From BM714 sp964644525 (lineage in GTDB: Bacteria; Bacillota; Clostridia; Peptostreptococcales; BM714), in contig CAZXWC010000032.1 of the NCBI GenBank assembly GCA_964644525.1, forward strand, positions 1 to 15,884: 15,884 nt of DNA, written 5' to 3'. Both the position numbers and the translations under genes were made by a program. Of the stretch, positions 7,588-14,718 are shown in pieces (positions within the stretch are counted from its first letter, which is position 1; every line of letters begins with the position of its first letter). Below the pieces are notes generated by a model. The model made no database searches. It was not told where the DNA came from and saw only the letters and a list, made by a program, of their open reading frames with translations.

Positions 7588-8010
7588 ATGCTGAACTCAA
7601 ATCAAATAATGGAAATAATTCCACACAGATATCCATTTCTTTTGATTGACAGAATCAATGAAATAGATGAAGGGGTATATGCCAAGGGGATTAAGAATGT
7701 AAGCGCTAATGAATATTTTTTCCAGGGTCATTTCCCCGACGAGCACGTAATGCCGGGAGTTCTCATAATAGAGGCCTTGGCCCAAGTGGGGGCGGTAGCC
7801 ATCTTGTCCCTTTCCGACAACAAGGGCAAGACCGCGTATTTTGGTGGAATAAAAAAAGCAAGATTCAAAAGAAAGGTGATTCCAGGGGACACTTTGTCGC
7901 TTGAAACACGAATAGTCAAGTCAAAGGGAAGCATAGGCTTCGGACAGGCGACAGCCAAAGTCGGAGATGAAATTGCAGTGGAGGCCGAGCTGACATTTGC
8001 TATAGGATAG
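7588..8010 (+). CDS. fabZ: 3-hydroxyacyl-ACP dehydratase
   Basis: FabZ dehydrates 3-hydroxyacyl-ACP to trans-2-enoyl-ACP in a hot-dog fold. The 140-residue protein has IPHRYPFLLIDR at 11-22, the catalytic His48 in FQGHFPDE, and Glu62 in MPGVLIIEALAQ. Together with FabK this gives straight saturated chains; no FabM or FabA isomerase is visible here. AGGAGGGG lies just ahead of the ATG, and a strong hairpin follows the stop, so this is the last gene of the operon. Confidence 0.97.
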   Translation: MLNSNQIMEIIPHRYPFLLIDRINEIDEGVYAKGIKNVSANEYFFQGHFPDEHVMPGVLIIEALAQVGAVAILSLSDNKGKTAYFGGIKKARFKRKVIPGDTLSLETRIVKSKGSIGFGQATAKVGDEIAVEAELTFAIG

Positions 8011-8056
8011 AGGCTTTTGCCGAAAATTGAAAGCTTTGAATTAATAAATCAAAAGC

Positions 8057-8094
8057 AAAGCCCCAAGCCGAATGAATATATGGCTTGGGGCTTT
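8057..8094 (+). terminator. Intrinsic terminator ending the fab operon
   Basis: AAAGCCCCAAGCC (8057-8069) pairs perfectly with GGCTTGGGGCTTT (8082-8094) around a 12-nt loop. The run AATCCTTTTAG after it is a weak U tract. It can also act on the minus strand for the ComFB-like gene ending at 8102, where the downstream sequence is U-rich. Confidence 0.88.
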
Positions 8095-8101
8095 AATCCT
8101 T

Positions 8102-8368
8102 TTAGTCGTGCAGGGGTGATATGTTAACAATTTCGATTGCGATTTTAAGTTCCTTCATTATTTCTTCGATATTCTGCTCTTCAATTTCATCGAGTTTTCC
8201 GTAAGTTTCGTCATCCCCCGTAACAACGTACTTAGCTGGCAAGTTATTCAATGTAAGGGCAAGCACATCTTTTCGGCATTTTTCACAATTGGCTATATGC
8301 GAGCTTCCATCAAGATGTTCTCCCAATACTTTTTCGACTACGTCTTCCATGTAATTGTGCATTTTCAT
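8102..8368 (-). CDS. ComFB-like small protein
   Basis: The 88-residue protein resembles the late-competence protein ComFB. Features are an N-terminal NYMEDVVEKVL helix, the pair Cys28-x2-Cys31 in NCEKCRKDVLALTLNNLPAKYVV, and an acidic C-terminal half. ComFB relatives are reported to bind cyclic dinucleotides in cyanobacteria; in clostridia their role is unclear and competence itself need not be implied. The start ATG 8368 was chosen for the AAAAAGGAG about 10 nt upstream; the frame extends further with a Cys/Phe-rich translation that looks noncoding. It stands alone between the fab operon and ridA, read against both, and shares the hairpin at 8057-8094 as a likely terminator. Confidence 0.8.
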   Translation of the reverse strand: MKMHNYMEDVVEKVLGEHLDGSSHIANCEKCRKDVLALTLNNLPAKYVVTGDDETYGKLDEIEEQNIEEIMKELKIAIEIVNISPLHD

Positions 8369-8487
8369 AGCTGACCCACTCCTTTTTTTATATGCTTCCA
8401 TGTTATCATAAATACCCATAGCGCAGTCAATTATGCATCGGCATAAAGAACACTGGCAAGGAGAATCCTTATAAAAGCACGGCATTG

Positions 8488-8496
8488 TGCTATAAT
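8488..8496 (+). promoter_or_regulatory. Extended -10 promoter of the RidA gene
   Basis: TATAAT at 8491-8496 is preceded by TGC, an extended -10 (TGn) motif. The -35 region holds only the weak TTATAA at 8469-8474. Transcription would start near 8503, just ahead of AAAGGAG. Confidence 0.65.
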
Positions 8497-8520
8497 GGAT
8501 GAAAAAAGGAGAAAAATAAA

Positions 8521-8871
8521 ATGAATGATATTTTGAGGCATGGAACATCAAAAAGGATGAGCAAGGCGGTTGTACATAACGGAAGCGCTTATTTGTGCGG
8601 ACAAGTAGCATCCGAACGGACGAGTGATATAGGGGACCAGACCCGGTCGACGCTTAATAAAATAGACGAAATTTTAAAAGGAATAGGGACAGACAGGTCG
8701 CGCATATTGTCGGCGACCATTTATCTTAAAAGCATGTCGGACTACGGAGGAATGAATGAAGTTTGGGACGAATGGGTGCCGGAGGCCTGCGCTCCTGCAA
8801 GGGCCTGCGTTAAAGCCGACATGGCCGCTGAAGACATACTTGTTGAAATTTCCATAATAGCGGCGGTGTAA
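8521..8871 (+). CDS. RidA-family (YjgF/UK114) protein
   Basis: The product is a 116-residue RidA-superfamily protein. Canonical RidA hydrolyses reactive 2-aminoacrylate and other enamines or imines made by PLP enzymes. The signature segment is APARACVKADMAAEDILVEISIIAAV: Arg94 corresponds to the substrate-binding arginine of active RidA, and Glu109 to the conserved glutamate near the end. The protein is slightly shorter than E. coli RidA (about 128), mostly at the N terminus, so it may belong to a sister subgroup with another substrate. It has its own promoter and an AAAGGAG 9 nt before the ATG. The 65-base gap to the phosphofructokinase gene has no clear terminator, so partial cotranscription is possible. 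Confidence 0.88.
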   Translation: MNDILRHGTSKRMSKAVVHNGSAYLCGQVASERTSDIGDQTRSTLNKIDEILKGIGTDRSRILSATIYLKSMSDYGGMNEVWDEWVPEACAPARACVKADMAAEDILVEISIIAAV

Positions 8872-8936
8872 TTGCCCTCTTTCAAATCGCTCTGAATGGG
8901 TATAAGGAAAACACCAATAGAGGGGGCGTGTTTGAT

Positions 8937-10166
8937 ATGAGACTTGAAGGAAAAGTGGTTATAGCGCAAGGAGGCGGACCAACGCCGGTAATTAATCAGT
9001 CCTTGGTAGGCGCAGTTTTGGAATCGAGGAAATTCACACAAATAACAAGGGTATATGGCGCGGTCAAGGGGATAGAAGGCATAGTGAACGAGAATTTCAT
9101 AGACCTTACCCAGGAAACTACCCATAATCTTGAAATGGTTGCAAAGACACCTTCTGCAGCTCTGCTTTCTACCAGGGTCAAGCCATCCAAAGAATTTTGC
9201 CTTGAGATATACAAAACATTCAAGGCACACAATGTAAGATATTTTTTGTATATAGGAGGAAACGATTCCGCTGAGACGGTCAGGCTGGTAAACAACTATG
9301 CAGAAGAAGACAAATATGAATTCAGGGCTATGCACATACCCAAAACAATAGACAACGACTTGGTGGAAAACGACCATACCCCCGGATACGGTTCGGCTGC
9401 AAGGTTTGTTTCCAACGCATTTCTTGGGCTGAATCTTGAAAACAGGGCTCTCGAGGGTGTCCACATAGGCATTGTAATGGGAAGGGAAGCGGGATTTCTG
9501 ACGGCTTCCAGCGTTTTGGGGAAAAAGTACGATGATGACGGACCCCACCTAATATACCTTCCTGAAAGAGAGTTTGACATGAAAAAGTTTCTTGCAGACG
9601 TTGACAGGGTCTACAGGGAAAGGGGAAGATGCCTGATTGCAGTTTCTGAAGGTATAAAAGACGGATCTGGAGAATTTCTCTCCAGTAAGTTTATCGAAAG
9701 GACAGGTAAAGACGCCTTCGGGAATTTGCAACTGTCGGGAAGCGGCGTTCTTGGAGATGTGCTTGCGTCGGCAATACGTGAAAAACTTCAAATATCAAGG
9801 GTCAGAGCCGATACTTTGGGATACCTGCAGAGGTCGTTTGCGGAAGTTGTTTCAAAAGTGGACCGCAACGAAGCCAGGGAAGTTGGAGAAAGGGCCGCCC
9901 AGTTTGCAATATGGAATAATATAGACGGGTCCGTATCCATACAAAGGACCGGAAATTATTCGGTCAACTATGTCTTGAAGCCCTTGCATGACATAGCCGG
10001 CAAATCCAGAACAATGCCCGGGAAATATATAAATGCAAGCGGAAACGGAGTAACAGAAGAGTTTGTGGGATACGTAAGGCCGCTTGTCGGTGAGGGTGTA
10101 GCAATGGCCGAGCGTCTTCGCGCGCCTATGGTCAAGAAAATATTAAATAGAGCGGGAGGAGTTTGA
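8937..10166 (+). CDS. pfp: PPi-dependent 6-phosphofructokinase
   Basis: This is a 409-residue PfkA-superfamily enzyme that phosphorylates fructose 6-phosphate. Motifs are GGGPTPVINQSL near the N terminus, IGGNDS at 106-111, PKTIDNDL at 135-142 with catalytic Asp139, and IVMGREAGF. Two residues point to pyrophosphate as donor: Lys136 before TIDND, where ATP enzymes have Gly, and Asp110, at the position where ATP-using enzymes carry a small Gly. PPi use makes the step reversible and saves ATP, common in anaerobes. The residue before Asp110 is Asn instead of the more usual Asp. The start ATG 8937 sits 10 nt after GGGGG; an in-frame GTG at 8928 is too close. The stop overlaps the next start in TGATG, so the pair is translationally coupled. 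Confidence 0.9.
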   Translation: MRLEGKVVIAQGGGPTPVINQSLVGAVLESRKFTQITRVYGAVKGIEGIVNENFIDLTQETTHNLEMVAKTPSAALLSTRVKPSKEFCLEIYKTFKAHNVRYFLYIGGNDSAETVRLVNNYAEEDKYEFRAMHIPKTIDNDLVENDHTPGYGSAARFVSNAFLGLNLENRALEGVHIGIVMGREAGFLTASSVLGKKYDDDGPHLIYLPEREFDMKKFLADVDRVYRERGRCLIAVSEGIKDGSGEFLSSKFIERTGKDAFGNLQLSGSGVLGDVLASAIREKLQISRVRADTLGYLQRSFAEVVSKVDRNEAREVGERAAQFAIWNNIDGSVSIQRTGNYSVNYVLKPLHDIAGKSRTMPGKYINASGNGVTEEFVGYVRPLVGEGVAMAERLRAPMVKKILNRAGGV

Positions 10167-11860
10167 TGAGATTCGGTGAATTTGATTACAAAAGACCTGA
10201 TATGAAATCGATTGGTGAAAGATTTGAAGCAAAACTTGCCTGTCTAGAAAATGCGGACGGAGGGGATGCACAGAACAGGGCTATCGAGCAAATTAATCTT
10301 TTGAGGCAGGAATTCGAATCCATGTCTCAAATTTGCTACATAAGGCATACAATTGACACCAAGAACGCCTATTATGAGGAAGAGCAGAATTTTTTCGATG
10401 AAAATGAGCCTGTATACGAGGGCTTCATAAGCAAATACTACAAGGCCATTTTGAATTCTCCATTCAGGCAAGAACTCGAGGCCCGTTGGGGCAGGCAGCT
10501 TTTCAGGCTGGCGGAAAAAGCTGTAAAGGTTTTTTCTGAGGACATAATAGAAGACCTCATCGAGGAAAATCGTCTTGCAACGTGCTACACAAAAGTGCTG
10601 GCCTCTGCACAGATAGAATTTGGGGGAGAGAAAAGGACACTTTCGGAAATGAAGCCATTTCAGATGGACATGGATAGAGACGTCAGAAAAGCCGCAAGTG
10701 ATGCCAAGTATGCCTTCATGTGTGGACAAGGAGACGAATTCGACGGTATTTTCGACCGCCTGGTCAAGGTCAGGACCCGAATGGCGAAAAAGCTCGGTTA
10801 CGATAATTTTGTCCAGATGGGTTACGACCGCATGCAGAGGACCGACTATGACTCCGCCATGGTCGAGTCCTACAGGGAAAGCATACAAGGCTACATAAGT
10901 CCATTGGCGGTGAAAATAAGGGAAGGCCAGAGAAAACGCCTGGGAATCGAAAAGCTTTTCAATTACGACGAACAGATTTTTTACATGGACGGGAACGCAA
11001 AACCAATAGGCGGCCACGATTTTCTTGTAGAAGAGGCCCGCAAAATGTACAAGGACCTTTCTGAGGAAACAGGTGAGTTTTTTGATTTCATGATAGAAAA
11101 CGAACTAATGAGCTTAAAATCCATGCCGGGCAAATCCCCAGGCGGATATTGCACATACATATCCAAATACAGTTCGCCTTTTATTTTCAGCAATTTCAAT
11201 GGTACTACCGACGATGTAGATGTGCTTACGCATGAAGCCGGCCATGCATTTCAAACATACATGAGCAGGAAATATATGCTGATGGAATATAATTTTCCCA
11301 CACTCGAGGCTTGTGAAATACATTCCATGAGTATGGAGTTTTTAACTTGGCCTTGGATGGAAAACTTTTTCGGCCAAGATGCCGACAAGTACCGTTACGG
11401 CCATTTGAGCCACGCTTTGATGTTTATACCATATGGAGCTGCGGTGGATGAATTTCAGCACTTGGTATATGAAAAGCCGGACGCTACACCGTCGGAAAGG
11501 CGGAAAATGTGGCGGAAAACAGAAATGAAGTACCTTCCATACCGCGACTATGAAGACAACGATTACCTGAATTCGGGAGGTTTCTGGCACCAGCAGGGCC
11601 ACATATTCAAAAACCCCTTTTACTATATAGACTATACCCTTGCCCAGGTTTGCGCTTTTCAATTCTGGCTGAGTGCCAAAAAGTCAAGACAAGAGGCCTG
11701 GAAGGCTTATGTCATTTTATGCGGACTTGGTGGAAGCAGGTCATTTTTGGAACTTGTGGAAGAAGCAAATCTTGAGTCTCCATTCAGACAAGAGGCATTT
11801 GAAACCGTTGCGGGTCATATAGATGACTGGCTAAGTACCGCCGAGTTCGATTTTCTGTAG
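10166..11860 (+). CDS. M3-family oligoendopeptidase
   Basis: This is a 564-residue cytoplasmic zinc metallopeptidase of family M3 (PepF-like), which cleaves short peptides. The zinc site is clear: HEAGH at 356-360, inside LTHEAGHAFQTYMSRK, and the third ligand probably Glu384 in CEIHSMSMEF, 28 residues after the first His as in PepF. No signal peptide or membrane segment is seen. ATG 10166 shares one base with the pfp stop and has GGAGGAG 6 nt upstream; an adjacent in-frame TTG at 10163 is less likely. Pairing with a glycolytic gene suggests a housekeeping role in peptide turnover in an amino-acid-using anaerobe, which is inference. No terminator is obvious between it and the next gene. Confidence 0.93.
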   Translation: MRFGEFDYKRPDMKSIGERFEAKLACLENADGGDAQNRAIEQINLLRQEFESMSQICYIRHTIDTKNAYYEEEQNFFDENEPVYEGFISKYYKAILNSPFRQELEARWGRQLFRLAEKAVKVFSEDIIEDLIEENRLATCYTKVLASAQIEFGGEKRTLSEMKPFQMDMDRDVRKAASDAKYAFMCGQGDEFDGIFDRLVKVRTRMAKKLGYDNFVQMGYDRMQRTDYDSAMVESYRESIQGYISPLAVKIREGQRKRLGIEKLFNYDEQIFYMDGNAKPIGGHDFLVEEARKMYKDLSEETGEFFDFMIENELMSLKSMPGKSPGGYCTYISKYSSPFIFSNFNGTTDDVDVLTHEAGHAFQTYMSRKYMLMEYNFPTLEACEIHSMSMEFLTWPWMENFFGQDADKYRYGHLSHALMFIPYGAAVDEFQHLVYEKPDATPSERRKMWRKTEMKYLPYRDYEDNDYLNSGGFWHQQGHIFKNPFYYIDYTLAQVCAFQFWLSAKKSRQEAWKAYVILCGLGGSRSFLELVEEANLESPFRQEAFETVAGHIDDWLSTAEFDFL

Positions 11861-11880
11861 AATAGGCCCGGCAAAAGCTG

Positions 11881-11889
11881 TGATATAAT
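11881..11889 (+). promoter_or_regulatory. Extended -10 promoter of the sigma-54 activator
   Basis: TGA directly precedes TATAAT at 11884-11889, giving an extended -10 element. No good -35 is seen 17 nt upstream. It lies 30 bp before the activator's ATG, and its isolation suggests low constitutive expression. Confidence 0.6.
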
Positions 11890-11919
11890 GGATTTAAAAT
11901 TGCCGATTCGGAGGATGCA

Positions 11920-13800
11920 ATGAAAAAGACTATCGGATTTATCGTTCCCAACCAGGAAATTGAGAAAAAAATATTCGAACTATTCCCGGAAAGACTTGCG
12001 CGCAAAGAACTCATTTTGGAGAGTTTTGATCCGGACAATATGGTTCCCCAGGCCTTGCGCCTTGAAAAAAGGGGAGCCAAAGCCATAATAGCCAGAGGCG
12101 GAATGTACCATCATATTGTAAACGATGTGAGCGTACCGGTAATGCACCTTAAAATGAATGCCCTGGACATATTGTATGCAATAAAGAAGGCAAGCATTAT
12201 GAAGTCTCATTTGACTCTTATACTTAATGATGAAGTGCACTTTGCATGTGGAGACTGGGGCAAGGTTTTAAATTGTCAAATAGACTTGAACCGCTTTTCG
12301 ACACTGAATGAATTGGACGAGCTTCTTGAAGACATAGAGGACAGAAAGACGCAAACAGTTATTGTTGGAGCCGTTGTCACATGCAGGAAGGCGGCTGCAA
12401 AGGGCTTCAGCACGGTTTTTGTCGACTCGAGGAAAGAAACCTTGCAAGAAGCTGTCGGATATGTTGACAAGATGCTTGACGACCTAGAAAACCAACTGAA
12501 AAGGAGAGAGTTGTCAGATACAATAACAGACAATGTTCATGATGCGATAATTGCGGTAGATTCATTGGGAAACATCATATTGTTCAATAAAAATGCCAGG
12601 AAAATGTTCGGCAAGCGTTCTGAAGATATGCTGGGCAAGGCAATAAGGGACACATTTCCGGAAGTTGACTTCATTTATGAATTGCTTGAAGACAAGGGAT
12701 CCATAAGGGAAAAAATAATCCACATGAATAAGCTTACGGCTACAGTAAAGGCATCTGCCATTACTATAGACGGCGAAGTGAACGGGGCTGTATGCACATT
12801 CCAGGACATAACGAAATTGCAGAACCTTGAGAAGCGAATACGTTTTGAACTCAACAAAAAAGGTCTTACGGCAAAATTTACATTTGATGGGGTTGTTGCA
12901 GAAGACGATGCAATGAAAAAAACCCTTGCCAGGGCCAAACGGCTTTCGGAAACAGATAGTACCATAATGATTTACGGGGAGAGCGGAACGGGCAAAGAAA
13001 TAATAGCCCAAAGCATACACAACGCCAGCGACAGAGGCCGTTCACCATTTGTAGCGGTAAATTGTGCGGCGCTTACTGAATCTCTTCTCGAAAGTGAATT
13101 GTTTGGATACGAGGCCGGCGCATTCACAGGAGCAAGAAAAGGCGGCAAACCGGGACTTTTCGAGCTGGCGCATGGGGGTACAATTTTTCTGGATGAAATA
13201 AACAGCATCCCGCTTAATATGCAGTCCAAGCTCCTAAGGGTACTCGAAGAGAAAGAAGTAATGAGGATAGGTTCGGACTATATAATTCCATTGGATATCC
13301 GCATAATAGGAGCGGCGAATGAAGATCTCATGGACAAGGTTGTGAGAGAAGAATTCAGAAGGGACCTTTTCTACAGGCTTAATGTCCTAGAGCTCAGGAT
13401 ACCGCCTCTAAGAAGCAGAAAGAAAGACATAATTCCGCTTTTCAATACATTCATAGATGAATTGAGCGGGGGAGATGAAGAGATGCCTTACATGGGTGAG
13501 GAATTCGAAGAAATGCTTTTGAATCACAAATGGCTGGGAAATGTAAGGGAATTGAAAAATATAGCAGAAAGGCATTTCATTTTCAAATATGACAGAATTA
13601 AACCCAAAGAGCTTTTTGGAAGATCTGGAGTTAGCGGGGCGGACATACTTGAAAATTCGGATATAAGTTTAAAAGATATAAACAGAACAATTGAAAAGAT
13701 GGTTATTGAGACCCTTTTGAGCAGGGGAAAGACAAAAACAGAAGCTGCGGAAATTTTGGGTATAAGCAGAACCGCATTATGGAAAAAACTTAAAGACTGA
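11920..13800 (+). CDS. Sigma-54-dependent activator (PrpR_N-PAS-AAA+-Fis)
   Basis: A 626-residue enhancer-binding protein that activates RpoN promoters. Residues 1-190 match the PrpR N-terminal sensor type (two alpha/beta lobes, as in propionate regulators). A coiled linker (185-200) and a PAS domain (about 202-305) follow. The AAA+ domain runs from about 325 to 560 with Walker A GESGTGKE (353-360), the sigma-54 contact loop GAFTGA (400-405), Walker B GGTIFLDE (419-426) and RRDLFYRLN. The Fis-type helix-turn-helix KTEAAEILGISRTALWKKL closes the protein. The ATG has CGGAGG 5 nt upstream. A consensus -24/-12 promoter 110 bp downstream of its stop, facing a membrane protein and butyrate kinase, is the obvious target. 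Ligand is unknown; related regulators sense short-chain acyl metabolites, and B. subtilis BkdR controls its buk operon through sigma-54. Confidence 0.95.
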   Translation: MKKTIGFIVPNQEIEKKIFELFPERLARKELILESFDPDNMVPQALRLEKRGAKAIIARGGMYHHIVNDVSVPVMHLKMNALDILYAIKKASIMKSHLTLILNDEVHFACGDWGKVLNCQIDLNRFSTLNELDELLEDIEDRKTQTVIVGAVVTCRKAAAKGFSTVFVDSRKETLQEAVGYVDKMLDDLENQLKRRELSDTITDNVHDAIIAVDSLGNIILFNKNARKMFGKRSEDMLGKAIRDTFPEVDFIYELLEDKGSIREKIIHMNKLTATVKASAITIDGEVNGAVCTFQDITKLQNLEKRIRFELNKKGLTAKFTFDGVVAEDDAMKKTLARAKRLSETDSTIMIYGESGTGKEIIAQSIHNASDRGRSPFVAVNCAALTESLLESELFGYEAGAFTGARKGGKPGLFELAHGGTIFLDEINSIPLNMQSKLLRVLEEKEVMRIGSDYIIPLDIRIIGAANEDLMDKVVREEFRRDLFYRLNVLELRIPPLRSRKKDIIPLFNTFIDELSGGDEEMPYMGEEFEEMLLNHKWLGNVRELKNIAERHFIFKYDRIKPKELFGRSGVSGADILENSDISLKDINRTIEKMVIETLLSRGKTKTEAAEILGISRTALWKKLKD

Positions 13801-13802
13801 TG

Positions 13803-13856
13803 TTTATAAAAGCAAAAGCATGTTAACTCTTGTTGACATGCTTTTGCTCTTATAAA
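13803..13856. terminator. 25-bp near-perfect inverted repeat; terminator and possible activator site
   Basis: Bases 13803-13827 pair with 13832-13856 around a TCTT loop, with one A:C mismatch (13810:13849) and one G:U (13824:13835). It follows the activator's stop by two bases, so it probably ends that transcript, although the U tract is poor (TCTTAT). Its centre lies about 105 bp before the predicted sigma-54 start, where upstream activator sites commonly lie, so it may also bind the Fis-domain dimer. Confidence 0.75.
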
Positions 13857-13908
13857 GTGAAAAAGGAATGGACTTCAGTATTTGCACGGCTTTGATTCTG
13901 CGGCATTA

Positions 13909-13925
13909 TGGCATGGTACTTGCAA
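13909..13925 (+). promoter_or_regulatory. Sigma-54 (-24/-12) promoter
   Basis: TGGCATG, GTAC, then TTGCAA matches the RpoN consensus TGGCAYR-N4-TTGCW, with GG (13910-13911) and GC (13922-13923) exactly 10 nt apart. Transcription should begin near 13935. An activator gene of the matching class ends 109 bp upstream. Confidence 0.9.
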
Positions 13926-13938
13926 TAAGTATTATAAA

Positions 13939-14010
13939 GGGATTTGTTCCCGGGGAATACAGTAATCCCCCCGTGAGAGGCATGCCTCTTCATTGCTGTA
14001 TTCCCTTTTT
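13939..14010 (+). promoter_or_regulatory. Leader hairpin with terminator-like end (possible attenuator)
   Basis: In the sigma-54 transcript leader, 13953-13965 (starting GGGAATACAG) pairs with 13993-14005 over 13 bp with one G:U pair, followed by TTTTT. Its large loop holds a second hairpin, AGAGGC/GCCTCT (13976-13989). Upstream, GGGA/TCCC (13939-13951) forms a small hairpin, and AAAGGGA (13936-13942) could instead pair with TCCCTTT (14002-14008), opening the main stem. This arrangement suits conditional termination. I do not recognise a known riboswitch class. Confidence 0.55.
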
Positions 14011-14042
14011 ATGATTGAAACCAAAAAAAGAGAGGTAAAAAT

Positions 14043-14693
14043 ATGAAGATGAAAGATTTGATTTGGGCAGGAATATTGGCTATGTTGGCGGCTTTTCTTG
14101 CATATGGGCCGACGCGAGAAATGTTTATTTCCGCAACATCGGCACATCCTTATATCATGAGTTTTATAAAATTCTTTATACTGGCAACAATGGGCGAGCT
14201 TTTGGCGATAAGAATCACTTCGGGAAATTGGAGCTTCCCCTTGGGCTGGATATGGAGAGCTGTCATATGGGGCTTTTTGGGCATTGTGATAGCCCTGATA
14301 TTCCAGATTTATTCAGCCGGAGTGTCGGGTGCCATAGACAAGGGCTACCTTCCGGGCAAGGGCTCGGTTTTGGCATTTGCCTTTTTCACAAGCGCGACCA
14401 TGAATTTGAGTTTTGCGCCGACAATGATGGCCTTTCACAGATTGTCGGATACATTGCTTGACATAAAATACGAAGGCAAGGAGGCTAAAGCGACAATAGG
14501 GGAGGCTGTAAGCCGAATTGACTGGCATGGATTTGTAACATTTGTCGTTATGAAAACCATACCATTTTTCTGGATTCCGGCCCATACGGCTGTTTTTCTG
14601 TTGCCGCCGGTATACAGGGTGATGGCCGCCGCGGCGCTTTCGATTGCTCTTGGAGGAATACTGGCCATAGCAAAGAGAAAGAAGTCGGCATAA
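14043..14693 (+). CDS. Multi-spanning membrane protein resembling Mpv17/PMP22
   Basis: The 216-residue protein has about five hydrophobic segments (roughly 7-22, 37-55, 68-95, 108-132, 168-208) and a Lys/Arg-rich C terminus, placing it in the cytoplasmic membrane. The final part, FFWIPAHTAVFLLPPVYRV followed by a hydrophobic stretch, resembles the C-terminal signature of the Mpv17/PMP22 family, whose members are small channel-like proteins. That match is by eye. It lacks a signal peptide or known catalytic motif. AGAGAGG lies 7 nt before the ATG. It is the first gene after the sigma-54 promoter and only 25 bases before butyrate kinase, so it may move or sense a short-chain acid or a related metabolite; this is inference. 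Confidence 0.7.
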   Translation: MKMKDLIWAGILAMLAAFLAYGPTREMFISATSAHPYIMSFIKFFILATMGELLAIRITSGNWSFPLGWIWRAVIWGFLGIVIALIFQIYSAGVSGAIDKGYLPGKGSVLAFAFFTSATMNLSFAPTMMAFHRLSDTLLDIKYEGKEAKATIGEAVSRIDWHGFVTFVVMKTIPFFWIPAHTAVFLLPPVYRVMAAAALSIALGGILAIAKRKKSA

Positions 14694-14718
14694 AAGGGAA
14701 ATCAAAAGGAGGAAGAAT

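Noticed and set aside
8369..8611. N-terminal extension of the ComFB-like frame
   Set aside because: It overlaps the RidA gene and its promoter and gives a Cys/Phe-rich translation; ATG 8368 has a good ribosome binding site.
8872..8936. CCCTCT/AGAGGG pairing before pfp as a possible attenuator
   Set aside because: Six base pairs across a large loop, without a U tract; AGAGGG is better explained as part of the ribosome binding site.
10244..11017. Long minus-strand open frame inside the M3 peptidase gene (257 codons)
   Set aside because: Antisense shadow of a well-conserved gene; no domain or start signals.
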